Below, in pieces: positions 44,108 through 54,071 of a DNA stretch of 64,000 bases. The notes below the pieces were generated by a model. That model made no database searches and was not told where the DNA came from. It worked only from the letters and a program-made list of their open reading frames with translations. Every line of letters begins with the position of its first letter. Position 1 is the first letter of the stretch. Source of the stretch: Lyngbya sp. PCC 8106 (GTDB lineage: Bacteria > Cyanobacteriota > Cyanobacteriia > Cyanobacteriales > Microcoleaceae); the NCBI RefSeq assembly GCF_000169095.1, contig NZ_AAVU01000026.1:30126-94125 (forward strand), written 5' to 3'. Position numbers and translations under genes: made by a program.

Positions 44108-46291
44108 GTGGCTTGCAAATTGACTTGTCATCACTTTATATTAAGCCTGTTAAGCCTCGTATTAACGTTACTGCTGGTTTGGAATCCTGGAGTTGCACAA
44201 GAAAGTGAGTCGTTAGACCAAAGCAGTTCAACAGTTGAATTAACCGCAGCAGAACAAGCGTATATTGAAGCTAATCCCGTCCTCCGAGTTCATGCCGAGT
44301 CCCAATGGCCACCTTATAACTTTGTCGAGAATGGTAACGTCAAAGGATTCAGCAACGAGTACATTCAGCTTATCGCCCAAAAAGTAGGCTTTGAAGTTGA
44401 GTTTGTGGTTGGTCCGACTTGGGATGAATTTATGACCCTGTTGGCTCAGAAAAAAATTGATTTAGTCACCAATATGGTGATCACCGAAGATCGTCAGAAA
44501 TTCGCGATCTATTCTGACCAATATGTATTTGACTTGGTTAATTCTTTGTTGACCCGCAAAGATGGCAAAGACTATACTGAACTCGAACAGCTTAAAGGAA
44601 AAAATTTGGCGATTGTCAGAGGTTTCTTTTTTGAGGAAATTTTAACAAAATACTATCCCGAGATCAACCTGCTGTTGACCAACAATACATTGGATGCGAT
44701 GAAGCAGGTCGAAGCGGGGAGAGCAGATGCAGCTTTAGAAAATCATGCAACTTTCAACTATTATATTGATCGCTATTTCTTGAAAGATTTAGTCAGCCGT
44801 CCTCTGATTAATAACCCTTATTTATCGAATGCAGGTCAATATTTAGGCATCCGCAACGATCGCCCGATTTTAAAATCAATTTTAGACAAAGCCATGGCAG
44901 CGGTTTCAGAAGAGGAGTATGCCAATCTGCGTCGGCGCTGGTATTTGGCTTCCGATACCGCCAGCTTTGGTTTTAGCAAAAGACAATTAGAATATCTACA
45001 AGATAAAGGTCAGATCAAAATGTGTGTTGACCCGAGTTGGATGCCCTTGGAGGCAATCATTGATGGGCAACATACGGGGATGAGTGCAGACTTCGTTAAA
45101 TTGTTGAAAGCCCGGATTAGAATCCCGATTACGCTGTTTGAAACAAAGACCTGGCTCGAAAGTCTTGAGCAATTGAAACAGCGGCAATGTGACATTCTAC
45201 CCCTAGCTGTTGCCACCCCAGATCGGCGCGAATATGCTGACTTTACTCAACCCTACCTTAAACTGCCGCTAGTAATTGCCACACCAGAAAAGGAACCGTT
45301 TATTGCCGATATTACGGATGTTCTTAATCACAAAATTGGGATTGTTAAGAGCTACGCTTTTGCGGAGATCTTACGTGACCAATACCCCGATATGCAAATT
45401 GTTGAGGTGACCACCCTTGACGAGGGTTTACAGCAAGTCGAAAATGGGAATTTGTTTGGGTATATCGATCTTTTACCGACGACCTCATATGCTATTCAGA
45501 AACGATATCCTTCCCTGAAAATTGCCGGTCGATTTGAGCAGCCTTGGGAATTGGGGATTGCCGTTCGCAATGATCAGCCTGAGCTACTGAGTATCTTTGA
45601 GAAAGCGATCGCTTCTATCGATGAAAAAGCCAAACAAGGCATCATCAACGATTGGATTTCTGTCCGATATGAACAAGGTGTCGATTATCGGATCGTGCGG
45701 CGATTTTTGTTCATCGGGCTAACCGTTTTAGCGATCGTTCTTTATCGGCAATATTTATTACAAACTTATAATCGCAAGTTAGAAAAGATATCAGTTACCG
45801 ACCCTTTGACGGGCTGCTTCAATCGCCTAAAGATTGAAGAATGTTTACAGAAACAAGAATCCCTTTTTAATCGATACCAACAGACATTTAGCGTCATTCT
45901 CTGCGATATTGATTACTTCAAAAAGATTAACGATACCTTTGGGCATTTAGCTGGAGATGCTGTGTTGATGGAAATGGTGACGCTGTTAAATCAACGACTT
46001 AGGGACACCGATATTTTAGGGCGATGGGGTGGTGAGGAGTTTATGATTGTTGCTCCTAATACTGATTTATCTGGGGCAACGACTCTAGCTGAGGCACTGT
46101 GTCAACAGTTAGCCGATCATGAGTTCATCACAGTGGGTCATCAAACGGCTAGCTTTGGAGTCGCTGAATTTCACAGGGGTAGTCACTCTATCAGCCATCT
46201 GATCAGTCAGGTGGATGAAGCGTTGTACAAAGCCAAAAAGAAAGGTCGTAACTGTGTAGTCGCCTATCAAGAAACGCAAACCATGCAGTGA
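44108..46291 (+). CDS. Diguanylate cyclase with two periplasmic SBP_bac_3 sensor domains
   Basis: About 727 residues from GTG 44108; a TTG at 44075 would add 11 residues. Signal sequence (FILSLLSLVLTLLLVW), then two tandem type-3 solute-binding domains: one starting NPVLRVHAESQWPPYNFVEN, the second starting GQIKMCVDPSWMPLEAI. A membrane helix (FLFIGLTVLAIVLYRQY) precedes a complete GGDEF domain: GGEEF active site in GRWGGEEFMIV, and an RxxD inhibitory site (RDTD) five residues before it. This suggests a membrane receptor that makes c-di-GMP in response to a small periplasmic ligand. No adjacent partner gene. Confidence 0.92.
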   Translation: MACKLTCHHFILSLLSLVLTLLLVWNPGVAQESESLDQSSSTVELTAAEQAYIEANPVLRVHAESQWPPYNFVENGNVKGFSNEYIQLIAQKVGFEVEFVVGPTWDEFMTLLAQKKIDLVTNMVITEDRQKFAIYSDQYVFDLVNSLLTRKDGKDYTELEQLKGKNLAIVRGFFFEEILTKYYPEINLLLTNNTLDAMKQVEAGRADAALENHATFNYYIDRYFLKDLVSRPLINNPYLSNAGQYLGIRNDRPILKSILDKAMAAVSEEEYANLRRRWYLASDTASFGFSKRQLEYLQDKGQIKMCVDPSWMPLEAIIDGQHTGMSADFVKLLKARIRIPITLFETKTWLESLEQLKQRQCDILPLAVATPDRREYADFTQPYLKLPLVIATPEKEPFIADITDVLNHKIGIVKSYAFAEILRDQYPDMQIVEVTTLDEGLQQVENGNLFGYIDLLPTTSYAIQKRYPSLKIAGRFEQPWELGIAVRNDQPELLSIFEKAIASIDEKAKQGIINDWISVRYEQGVDYRIVRRFLFIGLTVLAIVLYRQYLLQTYNRKLEKISVTDPLTGCFNRLKIEECLQKQESLFNRYQQTFSVILCDIDYFKKINDTFGHLAGDAVLMEMVTLLNQRLRDTDILGRWGGEEFMIVAPNTDLSGATTLAEALCQQLADHEFITVGHQTASFGVAEFHRGSHSISHLISQVDEALYKAKKKGRNCVVAYQETQTMQ

Positions 46292-46352
46292 AATGAGGTT
46301 TCACTCAAGCCTGTGAGGTCAACGCGATCAGTCTCCATTTTGTTTGGGAAAT

Positions 46353-46385
46353 AAAAACCCGGTTTATTGAAGAAACCAAGTTTTT
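46353..46385. repeat. Palindromic intergenic repeat (AAAACCCGGTTT type), copy 1
   Basis: AAAAAC and GTTTTT (46353-46358 / 46380-46385) enclose GGTTT/AAACC. Located between convergent genes (GGDEF gene and ruvA), it could act as a terminator for both. A second, diverged copy lies at 62770-62801. Confidence 0.5.
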
Positions 46386-46404
46386 GCTGAGGTGTATTTT
46401 ATAT

Positions 46405-47040
46405 CTATTGAAATTCCTGCGCCATCCAAGCAATTGCTTTTTTAATCCATTCTTCTGTTGAGGTTTGGGAAGATAACTGTTGTTCTTGGCTCAAAAATTC
46501 TAAGGCTTGCATCACTTCAGACCCCGTATATCCGAGCGCCAAAAGCGTCATTTCAATTTCTTCTTGAACTTCTACCGTGAGTCCAGAGGAGACAAGAGTG
46601 GTTAGTCCTGCTTCTTGTCGCCATTGGGCAAGTTTTGTTTTTAATTCTAATGCAATACGTTGGGCGGTTTTAGTTCCGACTCCTGGCGTTTTTGCTAATA
46701 CTTTTGTATTTTCCCCCACGATAGCCTGAACTAATTCAGTTAATTCTAAAGTATTTAATAAAGCAATTGCCAATTGAGTTCCAATACCACTTACACTAAC
46801 CAATTGACGAAATAAATCTCGTTCGGCAAAGCTAGAAAATCCATATAAAACCATTTGATCTTCGCGAACTTGCAGATGTGTAAACACTTGTATTGACTCA
46901 CCCATAGTCGGTAATTGGGCAATCATTCGAGGGACAATTTGCACTTCATAGCCGATATTATTTGTTTCTAGCAAAAGGATGACACGATTGCTATTATTTT
47001 TTTGAATTGCTACCACTGTTCCTTTTAAATAGCCAATCAT
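46405..47040 (-). CDS. ruvA: Holliday junction branch-migration protein RuvA
   Basis: About 211 residues from ATG 47040 (MIGYLKGTVV); an upstream in-frame ATG at 47061 would add seven residues and is less likely. RuvA binds Holliday junctions as a tetramer and recruits RuvB helicase. It shows the N-terminal OB fold, two helix-hairpin-helix motifs (LVSVSGIGTQLAIALL and AKTPGVGTKTAQRIALEL) and the C-terminal three-helix domain that contacts RuvB. ruvB is not nearby. Confidence 0.94.
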   Translation of the reverse strand: MIGYLKGTVVAIQKNNSNRVILLLETNNIGYEVQIVPRMIAQLPTMGESIQVFTHLQVREDQMVLYGFSSFAERDLFRQLVSVSGIGTQLAIALLNTLELTELVQAIVGENTKVLAKTPGVGTKTAQRIALELKTKLAQWRQEAGLTTLVSSGLTVEVQEEIEMTLLALGYTGSEVMQALEFLSQEQQLSSQTSTEEWIKKAIAWMAQEFQ

Positions 47041-47109
47041 CGCTCTCGTCTCCTGTCGCAAAAAATGTTAGAATTAATCACCAGAATGATACTCTGGGGA
47101 TTTTAAACA

Positions 47110-48366
47110 ATGGGATGCCTAAATCGAATCTTAGCTTGGCTACCCTCACTCAATCCCCAAATTTGGATTTTGGCGTTTGGTCGGTTACTCTCTCAAACGG
47201 GGACAGGCTTTACATTGTTCTATGCACCGCTTTTTTTTGTCAACCAAGTGGGGTTATCGGCGACAGCAGTGGGAATTGGTTTAGGAAGCGCTCAAATTTC
47301 TGGCATTTTGGGGCGAATTTTGGGGGGTTCTTTCTCTGATTCTCCACTTTGGGGTCGGCGTCGGACTTTATTACTTTCGGCTTTAGTTTCGGCTATGGCT
47401 TCTTTTATTTTAGCAAGTGCGAACAATTTTACCACAGTTGTTTTAGGAAATTTATGTTTAGGATTAGGAATTGGATTATATTGGCCGGCTACTGAAGCGG
47501 TTGTCGCGGATTTGAGTACAGGAAGTCATCGCAATCAAGCCTATGCTTTAACTCGTTTAGCGGATAATATTGGTTTACAATTGGGGATTATTTTAGGTGG
47601 AGTTGTTATTTCGACAACCGGGGCTTATCGAGCTTTATTTATTATTGATGCTTGTTCTTTTATTGTCTTTTTTGCTGTAATTTTTAAAACGATTCAAGAA
47701 ACCTATAAGCCCTCATTAGACGAAAATCAAAACTCCCAAAATACAACTCAAAAGTGGTTTTTAGCGCTTGGTGATCGCACGTTACTGGTATTTGTTTTAA
47801 TTAATATCATGTTTACGGTTTATATTTCTCAAATTCATAGTACCATTCCGCTTTACTTTAATCAATTTGTTGACAACGGGTTTTCTGCGAGTACAATTAG
47901 CTATTTATTTACGGGATATATCGCCTTATCGATTCTCTGTCAGCTTCCGGTAGCAAGTTTCCTCAATCGGTTTACTCGTCCCCAAGCGTTAATGATATCC
48001 TGTTGTTTTTGGGGAATCGGATTTCTTCTGATTGGTTTAACCGGAATGGTTTCTGAAAACAACCTTATTTTTGCGAGTATTGCATTAGGTGTATTAGCGA
48101 TAGCCACAGTGAGTTATACTCCTTCCGCTTCCGCCCTCGTTGCAGATTTAGCCCCAGAATCACTCCGGGGAATTTACCTCGCCGTTAACGCCCAATGTTG
48201 GGCAATTGGTTATTTAATTGGGCCACCTTTAGGGGGATGGGTACTCGATCAAACACCACAAATCGTGTATAATTATTGGTTAGGATTAGCCGCAAGCATT
48301 GGTATTACAATCGCCATCTTACAAGTTTTAAATCGCATGATGACTAATCAAAAAATTAATCACTAA
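47110..48366 (+). CDS. MFS transporter
   Basis: A 418-residue major facilitator with 12 predicted helices. The motif between helices 2 and 3 (GGSFSDSPLWGRRRTLLL) matches the MFS motif A region, and motif-like VVADLSTGSHRNQAY follows helix 5. Efflux of a small molecule is plausible but the substrate is not identifiable. Divergent from ruvA, about 70 bp apart, so the two promoters overlap. The stop is 16 bp before a small gene. Confidence 0.85.
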   Translation: MGCLNRILAWLPSLNPQIWILAFGRLLSQTGTGFTLFYAPLFFVNQVGLSATAVGIGLGSAQISGILGRILGGSFSDSPLWGRRRTLLLSALVSAMASFILASANNFTTVVLGNLCLGLGIGLYWPATEAVVADLSTGSHRNQAYALTRLADNIGLQLGIILGGVVISTTGAYRALFIIDACSFIVFFAVIFKTIQETYKPSLDENQNSQNTTQKWFLALGDRTLLVFVLINIMFTVYISQIHSTIPLYFNQFVDNGFSASTISYLFTGYIALSILCQLPVASFLNRFTRPQALMISCCFWGIGFLLIGLTGMVSENNLIFASIALGVLAIATVSYTPSASALVADLAPESLRGIYLAVNAQCWAIGYLIGPPLGGWVLDQTPQIVYNYWLGLAASIGITIAILQVLNRMMTNQKINH

Positions 48367-48381
48367 CAGGAAAATCAACCC

Positions 48382-48573
48382 ATGGGAAGACAAGCAAAAC
48401 TCAAAAAAATGAGACAACACGCGAAGGAAAACCCGCCTACACAATCACCCCAGTCTCCTCAAGAAGCTGACCCCAAAAACTTTGTACAGAATTTTGAACA
48501 GCAAGGCTATAAATTCACCGAAGGTCTAGCTTCTCCCGAAATTCCCGATAAAGACACTAAACCTCAACTTTAA
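48382..48573 (+). CDS. Small basic hypothetical protein
   Basis: A 63-residue protein with a strongly basic N-terminus (MGRQAKLKKMRQ) and a Pro/Gln-rich middle, then PKNFVQNFEQQGYKF. An AGGA ribosome site precedes the ATG. It lies in a tight gap between the MFS and HAD genes, all in the same direction. Similar short basic proteins are widespread in cyanobacteria; function unknown. Confidence 0.65.
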   Translation: MGRQAKLKKMRQHAKENPPTQSPQSPQEADPKNFVQNFEQQGYKFTEGLASPEIPDKDTKPQL

Positions 48574-48594
48574 ACGTGTATTTTTCCCTATAAA

Positions 48595-49344
48595 ATGACT
48601 TTAAAAGCACTAATTTTTGATGTAGATGGAACCTTAGCCGAAACGGAACGAGACGGACATCGCATTGCTTTTAATCAGGCTTTTGCTGAAGCTAAACTTG
48701 ATTGGAATTGGTCGGTTGATTTGTACGGAGAACTTTTAGAAGTTCCAGGAGGAAAAGAACGAATTCGGTTCTATTTGGAAAAATACCAACCTCACTTAGA
48801 AACACCTGATAATTTAGACGAATTTATTGCCAGTTTACATCATCTCAAAAATCAATATTACCGTGACTTACTCGCGTCTGGTACTATTCCCCTCCGTCCC
48901 GGTGTTAAACGTTTAATTCAAGCAGCTAAAACAGCCGAATTACGGTTAGCAATTGCGACAACGAGTGCTTTACCTAATGCTATGGCGTTACTCGAAAAAA
49001 CCCTTAACCCCGACTGGTTTGAAGTTATCGGTGCCGGAGATATTGTCCCCGCCAAAAAACCCGCCCCAGACATCTATAATTATGTCTTAGAAAAATTAGA
49101 ATTAACTCCCCAAGACTGTTTGGTGTTTGAAGACTCTCATCAGGGGTTAAAAGCAGCAACAAAAGTAGGTTTAAAAACGATTATCACCGTTAACAATTAT
49201 ACCCAACATCAAGACTTTTCAGATGCTGCTTTAGTGGTTAATCATTTGGGTGAACCCGATGAACCCTTAACCTGTCTTGCGGGTAAATTAGAAGGAGTCA
49301 GTTATCTGGATATTCCCCAACTTCAGCAGTTATTAACGGACTGA
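48595..49344 (+). CDS. HAD-superfamily hydrolase (CbbY-like)
   Basis: A 249-residue HAD phosphatase. Motif I DVDGTLAETE (Asp nucleophile and acid/base Asp), motif II in LAIATTSA (Ser/Thr), motif III Lys in PAKKPAPDIYN, and motif IV DCLVFEDSHQGLKAA are all present, with a helical cap after motif I. Closest to CbbY/phosphoglucomutase-type hydrolases that dephosphorylate sugar phosphates such as xylulose 1,5-bisphosphate. The exact substrate is not deducible. Confidence 0.88.
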   Translation: MTLKALIFDVDGTLAETERDGHRIAFNQAFAEAKLDWNWSVDLYGELLEVPGGKERIRFYLEKYQPHLETPDNLDEFIASLHHLKNQYYRDLLASGTIPLRPGVKRLIQAAKTAELRLAIATTSALPNAMALLEKTLNPDWFEVIGAGDIVPAKKPAPDIYNYVLEKLELTPQDCLVFEDSHQGLKAATKVGLKTIITVNNYTQHQDFSDAALVVNHLGEPDEPLTCLAGKLEGVSYLDIPQLQQLLTD

Positions 49345-49347
49345 TTT

Positions 49348-50586
49348 TTAAGGTTTTCCCATTGCTTGACCTGCTAACCAACCCGTTGTCCAAGCACTTT
49401 GAAAATTAAACCCACCCGTCACCCCATCAATATCTAAGATTTCACCTGCAAAATATAAATTCGGACAACAACGGCTTTCCATTGTTTTAAAATTAACCTC
49501 TTTTAAACTGACACCGCCACAGGTGACAAATTCTTCTTTAAATACCCCTTTCCCATTAATTTTATATTCTCCTTGCGTTAATTCTGGAATAAGTTGATTA
49601 ATCACTTTGTTGGAGACTTCGCCCCATCGTTTTTGTTCATCAATTCCCACCGCTAGGGTTAACTGTTTCCAAAGTCTGCGGGGAATCATCACCGGACAAC
49701 TCGCAGAAATAACTCGCTGAGGTAATTGAGATTTAACCGCTAATAATTCCTCTCGCAAAACTTCAGGATTAGACTGAGGTAGCCAATTAATAATTAAGGA
49801 CGTTTGATAGCGACAATCTTGTAAAAATCTCGCCCCCCAAGCCGATAATTTCAACACCGCAGGCCCACTTAAACCCCAATGAGTCACAAGTAATGGCCCC
49901 GTTTGTTCGAGTTTGGCTTTCGGTAACTTTATTTTAGTATGATTTACCGAAACTCCCGCTAAATCTTTTAACCTTTCGTCGTTAATATTAAACGTAAAAA
50001 GAGAGGGAACCGGAGGGATAATTTTATGACCCAATTGTTCCGCCCAATGATAACCCGAAGGATTACTTCCGGTGGCTAATAAGAGGCGGTCAGCCGTTAA
50101 TATTTCACCGGATTTTAGAGTGATTTTAAAGCGGCTTTTATCGTCCTGCTTAACTTTAATGTCAGTAACCCTCGCTTGAGTTTTTATTTGAACTCCCGCT
50201 TGTTTCGCCGCATCAATTAAACAGTTAACAATCGTTTCAGAATTATCTGTTATGGGGAACATTCGCCCATCTTCTTCGGTTTTTAATGTCACCCCTTTTT
50301 GAGTAAACCATTCAACCGTATCTTTAGCTTGAAACCGACTAAAAGCCCCTCGCAAAGCCTTCCCCCCTCGCGGATAATTTTGTACAAATTGGCTAGGTTC
50401 AAAACAAGCATGAGTCACGTTACACCGTCCTCCGCCAGAAATACGAACTTTGGCTAAAAGTTGCTGTCCAGCTTCCAGTAAAATAACCTCAGCATGGGGA
50501 TGAGTATTCGCACAAGAAATCGCCCCAAAAAAACCCGCAGCCCCACCACCAATGACAACAACTTTAATAGAATTTAATTTAGACAA
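49348..50586 (-). CDS. BaiN/HI0933-type NAD(P)/FAD-dependent oxidoreductase
   Basis: About 412 residues from TTG 50586, which has a well-spaced GAGG ribosome site (ATTGAGGATTACC before TTG). An in-frame ATG at 50652 would add 22 residues of no similarity. FAD-binding VVVIGGGAAGFFGAIS at the N-terminus, then ISGGGRCNVTH and a C-terminal FAGEILDIDGVTGGFN segment with the second glycine motif. This matches the HI0933/YhiN/BaiN flavoprotein family, whose substrates are mostly unknown. Convergent with the HAD gene, almost touching it. Confidence 0.88.
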   Translation of the reverse strand: MSKLNSIKVVVIGGGAAGFFGAISCANTHPHAEVILLEAGQQLLAKVRISGGGRCNVTHACFEPSQFVQNYPRGGKALRGAFSRFQAKDTVEWFTQKGVTLKTEEDGRMFPITDNSETIVNCLIDAAKQAGVQIKTQARVTDIKVKQDDKSRFKITLKSGEILTADRLLLATGSNPSGYHWAEQLGHKIIPPVPSLFTFNINDERLKDLAGVSVNHTKIKLPKAKLEQTGPLLVTHWGLSGPAVLKLSAWGARFLQDCRYQTSLIINWLPQSNPEVLREELLAVKSQLPQRVISASCPVMIPRRLWKQLTLAVGIDEQKRWGEVSNKVINQLIPELTQGEYKINGKGVFKEEFVTCGGVSLKEVNFKTMESRCCPNLYFAGEILDIDGVTGGFNFQSAWTTGWLAGQAMGKP

Positions 50587-50800
50587 GGTAATCCTCAATT
50601 CCTCCCAATTATTTGACTTAAAATTTATGAAATGTGATGCTGAGTACAACAAAATATCTCAAATTAAGTCTACATTAGATTATACCAAACTCAATTTATT
50701 TTTTGTCCTGCTTGCCCAAAAAACTGATCATGTTGTCTGAAAAATGTTATACTAACTAAAAACTGTTCAACGTGTAAACAGTTCAAAACAATAAAGAAAA

Positions 50801-51481
50801 ATGCAATTTGCACCTTTCTTTCCCGTCTTGCATCCTATCTTAAAAACTGCCTTTCCTAACTGTTTGTGGAGAGGAGATATTAACCACCCCGAAATCGCCC
50901 TAACCTTTGATGATGGGCCGCATCCTGTGTATACTTCAGACCTGTTAAAAGTCTTAGACGAATATCAAATTACAGCCAGCTTTTTTTGGTTAGGATGCTG
51001 GGTAAAAAACTATCCTCAAATTGCCAAAGCCGTAATTCGGCGAGGTCATTGGATTTGTTTACATGGATATAATCATCAAATGTTTCATCAAATGACCGAG
51101 GAAGAACTGAAACAAGACCTCGAAAAAACTAAGCAAGAAATCCTCAATATTTGTGATATTAACCCCAATTATTTACTGGATGTTCGTCCTCCCAATGGTG
51201 TATTTACTCCCCAAACCTTAACTTTCTTAAAACAATGGGGATATCGACCCGTGATGTGGACAGTGGTTCCTGAAGATTGGGTGCGTCCCGGAGTTAATCT
51301 TGTCACAAACCGCGTTATTCAACAAACAACAAACGGGTCAATAATTGTCTTACATGATGGCAACGACGGGGGCCAAGATGTCACCGCTTCCGCGAGAGAA
51401 ATTATTCCCAAACTATTGGAAAAAGGCTACAAATTTGTTACGATAGATCAGCTTTGGAACCAACAAAAAATTTCTGTTTAA
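50801..51481 (+). CDS. Polysaccharide deacetylase (NodB domain, CE4)
   Basis: A 226-residue carbohydrate esterase family 4 protein. Motif 1 TFDDGP (35-40) gives the catalytic Asp and metal Asp; HGYNH (88-92) gives two metal His; RPPNG is motif 3; IIVLHDGND carries the C-terminal His. Motif 4 appears modified (PEDW). It removes N- or O-acetyl groups from polysaccharide. No clear signal peptide is visible, so it may act on a cytoplasmic precursor or be exported by an unusual route. The stop is three bases before the RTX protein start. Confidence 0.88.
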   Translation: MQFAPFFPVLHPILKTAFPNCLWRGDINHPEIALTFDDGPHPVYTSDLLKVLDEYQITASFFWLGCWVKNYPQIAKAVIRRGHWICLHGYNHQMFHQMTEEELKQDLEKTKQEILNICDINPNYLLDVRPPNGVFTPQTLTFLKQWGYRPVMWTVVPEDWVRPGVNLVTNRVIQQTTNGSIIVLHDGNDGGQDVTASAREIIPKLLEKGYKFVTIDQLWNQQKISV

Positions 51482-51484
51482 CCA

Positions 51485-53890
51485 ATGGTATTAAGACCTG
51501 AAACTGACCCCCAAACTGGAGAATTACGCCTAGTCGGAACAGACTTTCCGGAAAACACCACTTTCTTACCGGGAGAATTGGGTGTCTTTACTCAAGGTGT
51601 ATTTTTTCTAGGAGGAAATGATACGGTTCAAGGTTCATCTGACCCGGAATTCATTCGCGGAAATTTAGATAATGACTTGATACGCGGGGGAGATGGAGAT
51701 GATACCCTATTAGGCGGACAAGGGATTGATAACCTGTTAGGAGAAAGCGGAAACGACTCAATTTTTGGGGAAAGAGATAATGATATTTTATTTGGAAATC
51801 TAGGTGAAGATACATTCTTTGGCGGACAAGGAAATGACGAAGCCAATGGCGGACAAGGAAACGATGTTTTCTTTGGCGGAGAGGGAGTTGATACTTTAAA
51901 TGGGGATAGTGGAGATGATTTAATACAAGGAGAAAAAGGAACAGATATCTTATTAGGTGGACTAGGAAATGATATTATTTTAGGAGGTGCAGATGCAGAT
52001 AGAATTAGCGGAGAAGCGGGAGAGGATGTTATTCGGGGCGAACAAGACAGTGATTTTTTAGTCGGAGGAGAAGATAACGATTTAATACTCGGAGGGACAG
52101 GAGATGACCGGGTTTTAGGAGAAGCCGGAGACGACCGACTTTATGGAGATAAAGGACGAGATACATTAATTGGTGGAGAGGGAAACGACATCTTTTTTAT
52201 TGAACCTGGAACAGGTGGAAATAGCCCCGAAGACGCCAACTTTATCTTTGACTTCCAACTCGGTATTGATACCATTGCTTTAGTCGGAGATTTCCCTTTT
52301 AACAGCCTGAATATTACCGAAGACCCCCGAGATTCTAATAATACCCTCATTCAAGCCGCAAACGGTGAATATTTAGCTGTAATTCAGCGAGTTCAACCCG
52401 ATAGACTCACCCGTTCAGACTTTTTTATTCCGGGTTTTATTTCTTTTAATTCCTCACAATTTACAGTTAACGAAAACGGCACTCCTCTTAACCCTATTAC
52501 CATTACTCGTAACGTCGGAGAAGATGGTGCCGCTAGTGTACTTTTAGTTCCCACACCTGTTGGAATTATCACCCCAGAAGAACTCGATACCACCCCAATT
52601 GCTGTTAACTTTGCTAACGGTGATACCACCCCAAAAACGATTGAATTAAACATTAATAACGACAATATTGTTGACTATCCCCGACAAGTTCAACTCAGCT
52701 TAGAAAATCCCACAGGTTCAGCTTCCATTGGCATTCCCGCCCAAGCAACCTTAGAAATATTAGATGATGAACCCAAAATTGAACCCCAACAAACTATCCC
52801 CCATCCTATCGCAGAACCCAATGCCAATTTTGGTTTTGCCGTCGAACAAGTAACCACCAATATATTAGTTGGCGCCCCCGGACAAAATAATACTCAAGGT
52901 TCCGCTTATTTATTTGATGCTGTCACCGGACAACCCCTGCAAATTTTTAATCATCCCTTCCCCAACACCGCCGGAAACGCCCAACTGGGGAGAAGTGTCG
53001 CCGCATTTGGGGCAGATGTGGTCATCGGCGCCCCGCAAGATAGTACGGTTATTCCTCAAGCCGGGGCTGTTTATCAATTTAGCAGTTCAACCGGAGTCGC
53101 CTACCAACTATTGAGTGACCCCACCCCCGAACCCTTTGAAAACTTTGGCTTTGCGGTTGATAGCATCGGCAATACAATTATTATTGGCGCCCCGACTAGC
53201 AACGCCCTCGCCCCTCGTTCCGGCGCCGCCTACCTGTTTAATGATGCCGGACAATTGCTACAAACTTTCAATAACCCCGAACCCACAGCCGACTCTTATT
53301 TTGGGGCATCTGTTGCCGCAGTGGGGGATAAAGTCTTAGTTGGCGCCCCCGGAAGTTTAACCGGAGTGGGGGCGACAAAGCCCGGAGTTGCTTATTTATT
53401 TGATAGTATTACCGGGGAGTTATTGCAAATTTTTCGCAACCCCAACCCCGGAATTGATGATTTTGGGCGGGGTTTAGCTTGGACGAATATTGGCCGGGAC
53501 GTGTTAATTGGGGCGCCGGGAGATGACAGGCGAGGAACCGATACCGGGGCGGCGTTTCTGTTTGACGGGATAACCGGGACTGTGTTGCAAAGCTACAGTT
53601 ATCCTCAACCGCGACCCTTTGACCGTTTTGGGGAAGCCATTGATATCGTCAATACCAGCGTATTCGTGGGAACTCCGGGTTATGGGTCGTTAACCTCTGG
53701 GGCGGTTTTCCGTCATCAGTTGAGAACTGGAGAACTTCTCGATACTTATATTAATACCATACCTGACAACGGTGATCAACGGTTGAATTTTGGAGCGTCC
53801 GTCGCCGCAGTCGGCAATACTTGGGTGACAGGTGTACCGGGTTATGACGTTGGCGGTGTGGATGTGGGGCGGGTTTATCAGTTTGGGTAG
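51485..53890 (+). CDS. RTX calcium-binding protein with Calx-beta and FG-GAP propeller
   Basis: An 801-residue protein. Residues about 55-250 are RTX nonapeptide repeats (GGxGxDxLx type) forming a Ca2+-binding parallel roll. A Calx-beta-like segment follows (about 315-430, FTVNENGTPLNPITITRN). The rest is seven FG-GAP-like repeats (about 445-800), each with (F/L)G.....(V/I)(L/I)(V/I)GAP and an AYLF- or VYQF-type end, sufficient for one integrin-like propeller. No N-terminal signal is seen, as in type 1 secreted proteins. Codons 1-3 follow the deacetylase stop directly, suggesting co-expression and a role at the surface polymer. Confidence 0.9.
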   Translation: MVLRPETDPQTGELRLVGTDFPENTTFLPGELGVFTQGVFFLGGNDTVQGSSDPEFIRGNLDNDLIRGGDGDDTLLGGQGIDNLLGESGNDSIFGERDNDILFGNLGEDTFFGGQGNDEANGGQGNDVFFGGEGVDTLNGDSGDDLIQGEKGTDILLGGLGNDIILGGADADRISGEAGEDVIRGEQDSDFLVGGEDNDLILGGTGDDRVLGEAGDDRLYGDKGRDTLIGGEGNDIFFIEPGTGGNSPEDANFIFDFQLGIDTIALVGDFPFNSLNITEDPRDSNNTLIQAANGEYLAVIQRVQPDRLTRSDFFIPGFISFNSSQFTVNENGTPLNPITITRNVGEDGAASVLLVPTPVGIITPEELDTTPIAVNFANGDTTPKTIELNINNDNIVDYPRQVQLSLENPTGSASIGIPAQATLEILDDEPKIEPQQTIPHPIAEPNANFGFAVEQVTTNILVGAPGQNNTQGSAYLFDAVTGQPLQIFNHPFPNTAGNAQLGRSVAAFGADVVIGAPQDSTVIPQAGAVYQFSSSTGVAYQLLSDPTPEPFENFGFAVDSIGNTIIIGAPTSNALAPRSGAAYLFNDAGQLLQTFNNPEPTADSYFGASVAAVGDKVLVGAPGSLTGVGATKPGVAYLFDSITGELLQIFRNPNPGIDDFGRGLAWTNIGRDVLIGAPGDDRRGTDTGAAFLFDGITGTVLQSYSYPQPRPFDRFGEAIDIVNTSVFVGTPGYGSLTSGAVFRHQLRTGELLDTYINTIPDNGDQRLNFGASVAAVGNTWVTGVPGYDVGGVDVGRVYQFG

Positions 53891-54071
53891 GTTCATGCTT
53901 GATCGCCTCTGTATGGGAGGCTAGACTGTTAACTGTTCAAGTAATTTGCAAAAATGGACGGGGTTTGGTGCGATCGCTGTTTTTATTTTAAACTTAAAAA
54001 TGGTTATAGTTTTAGAAAATTGTTCGGGTAGCTTCTAGGTCAATGATTTTTACAGCTAGGGAGTACAAGCT

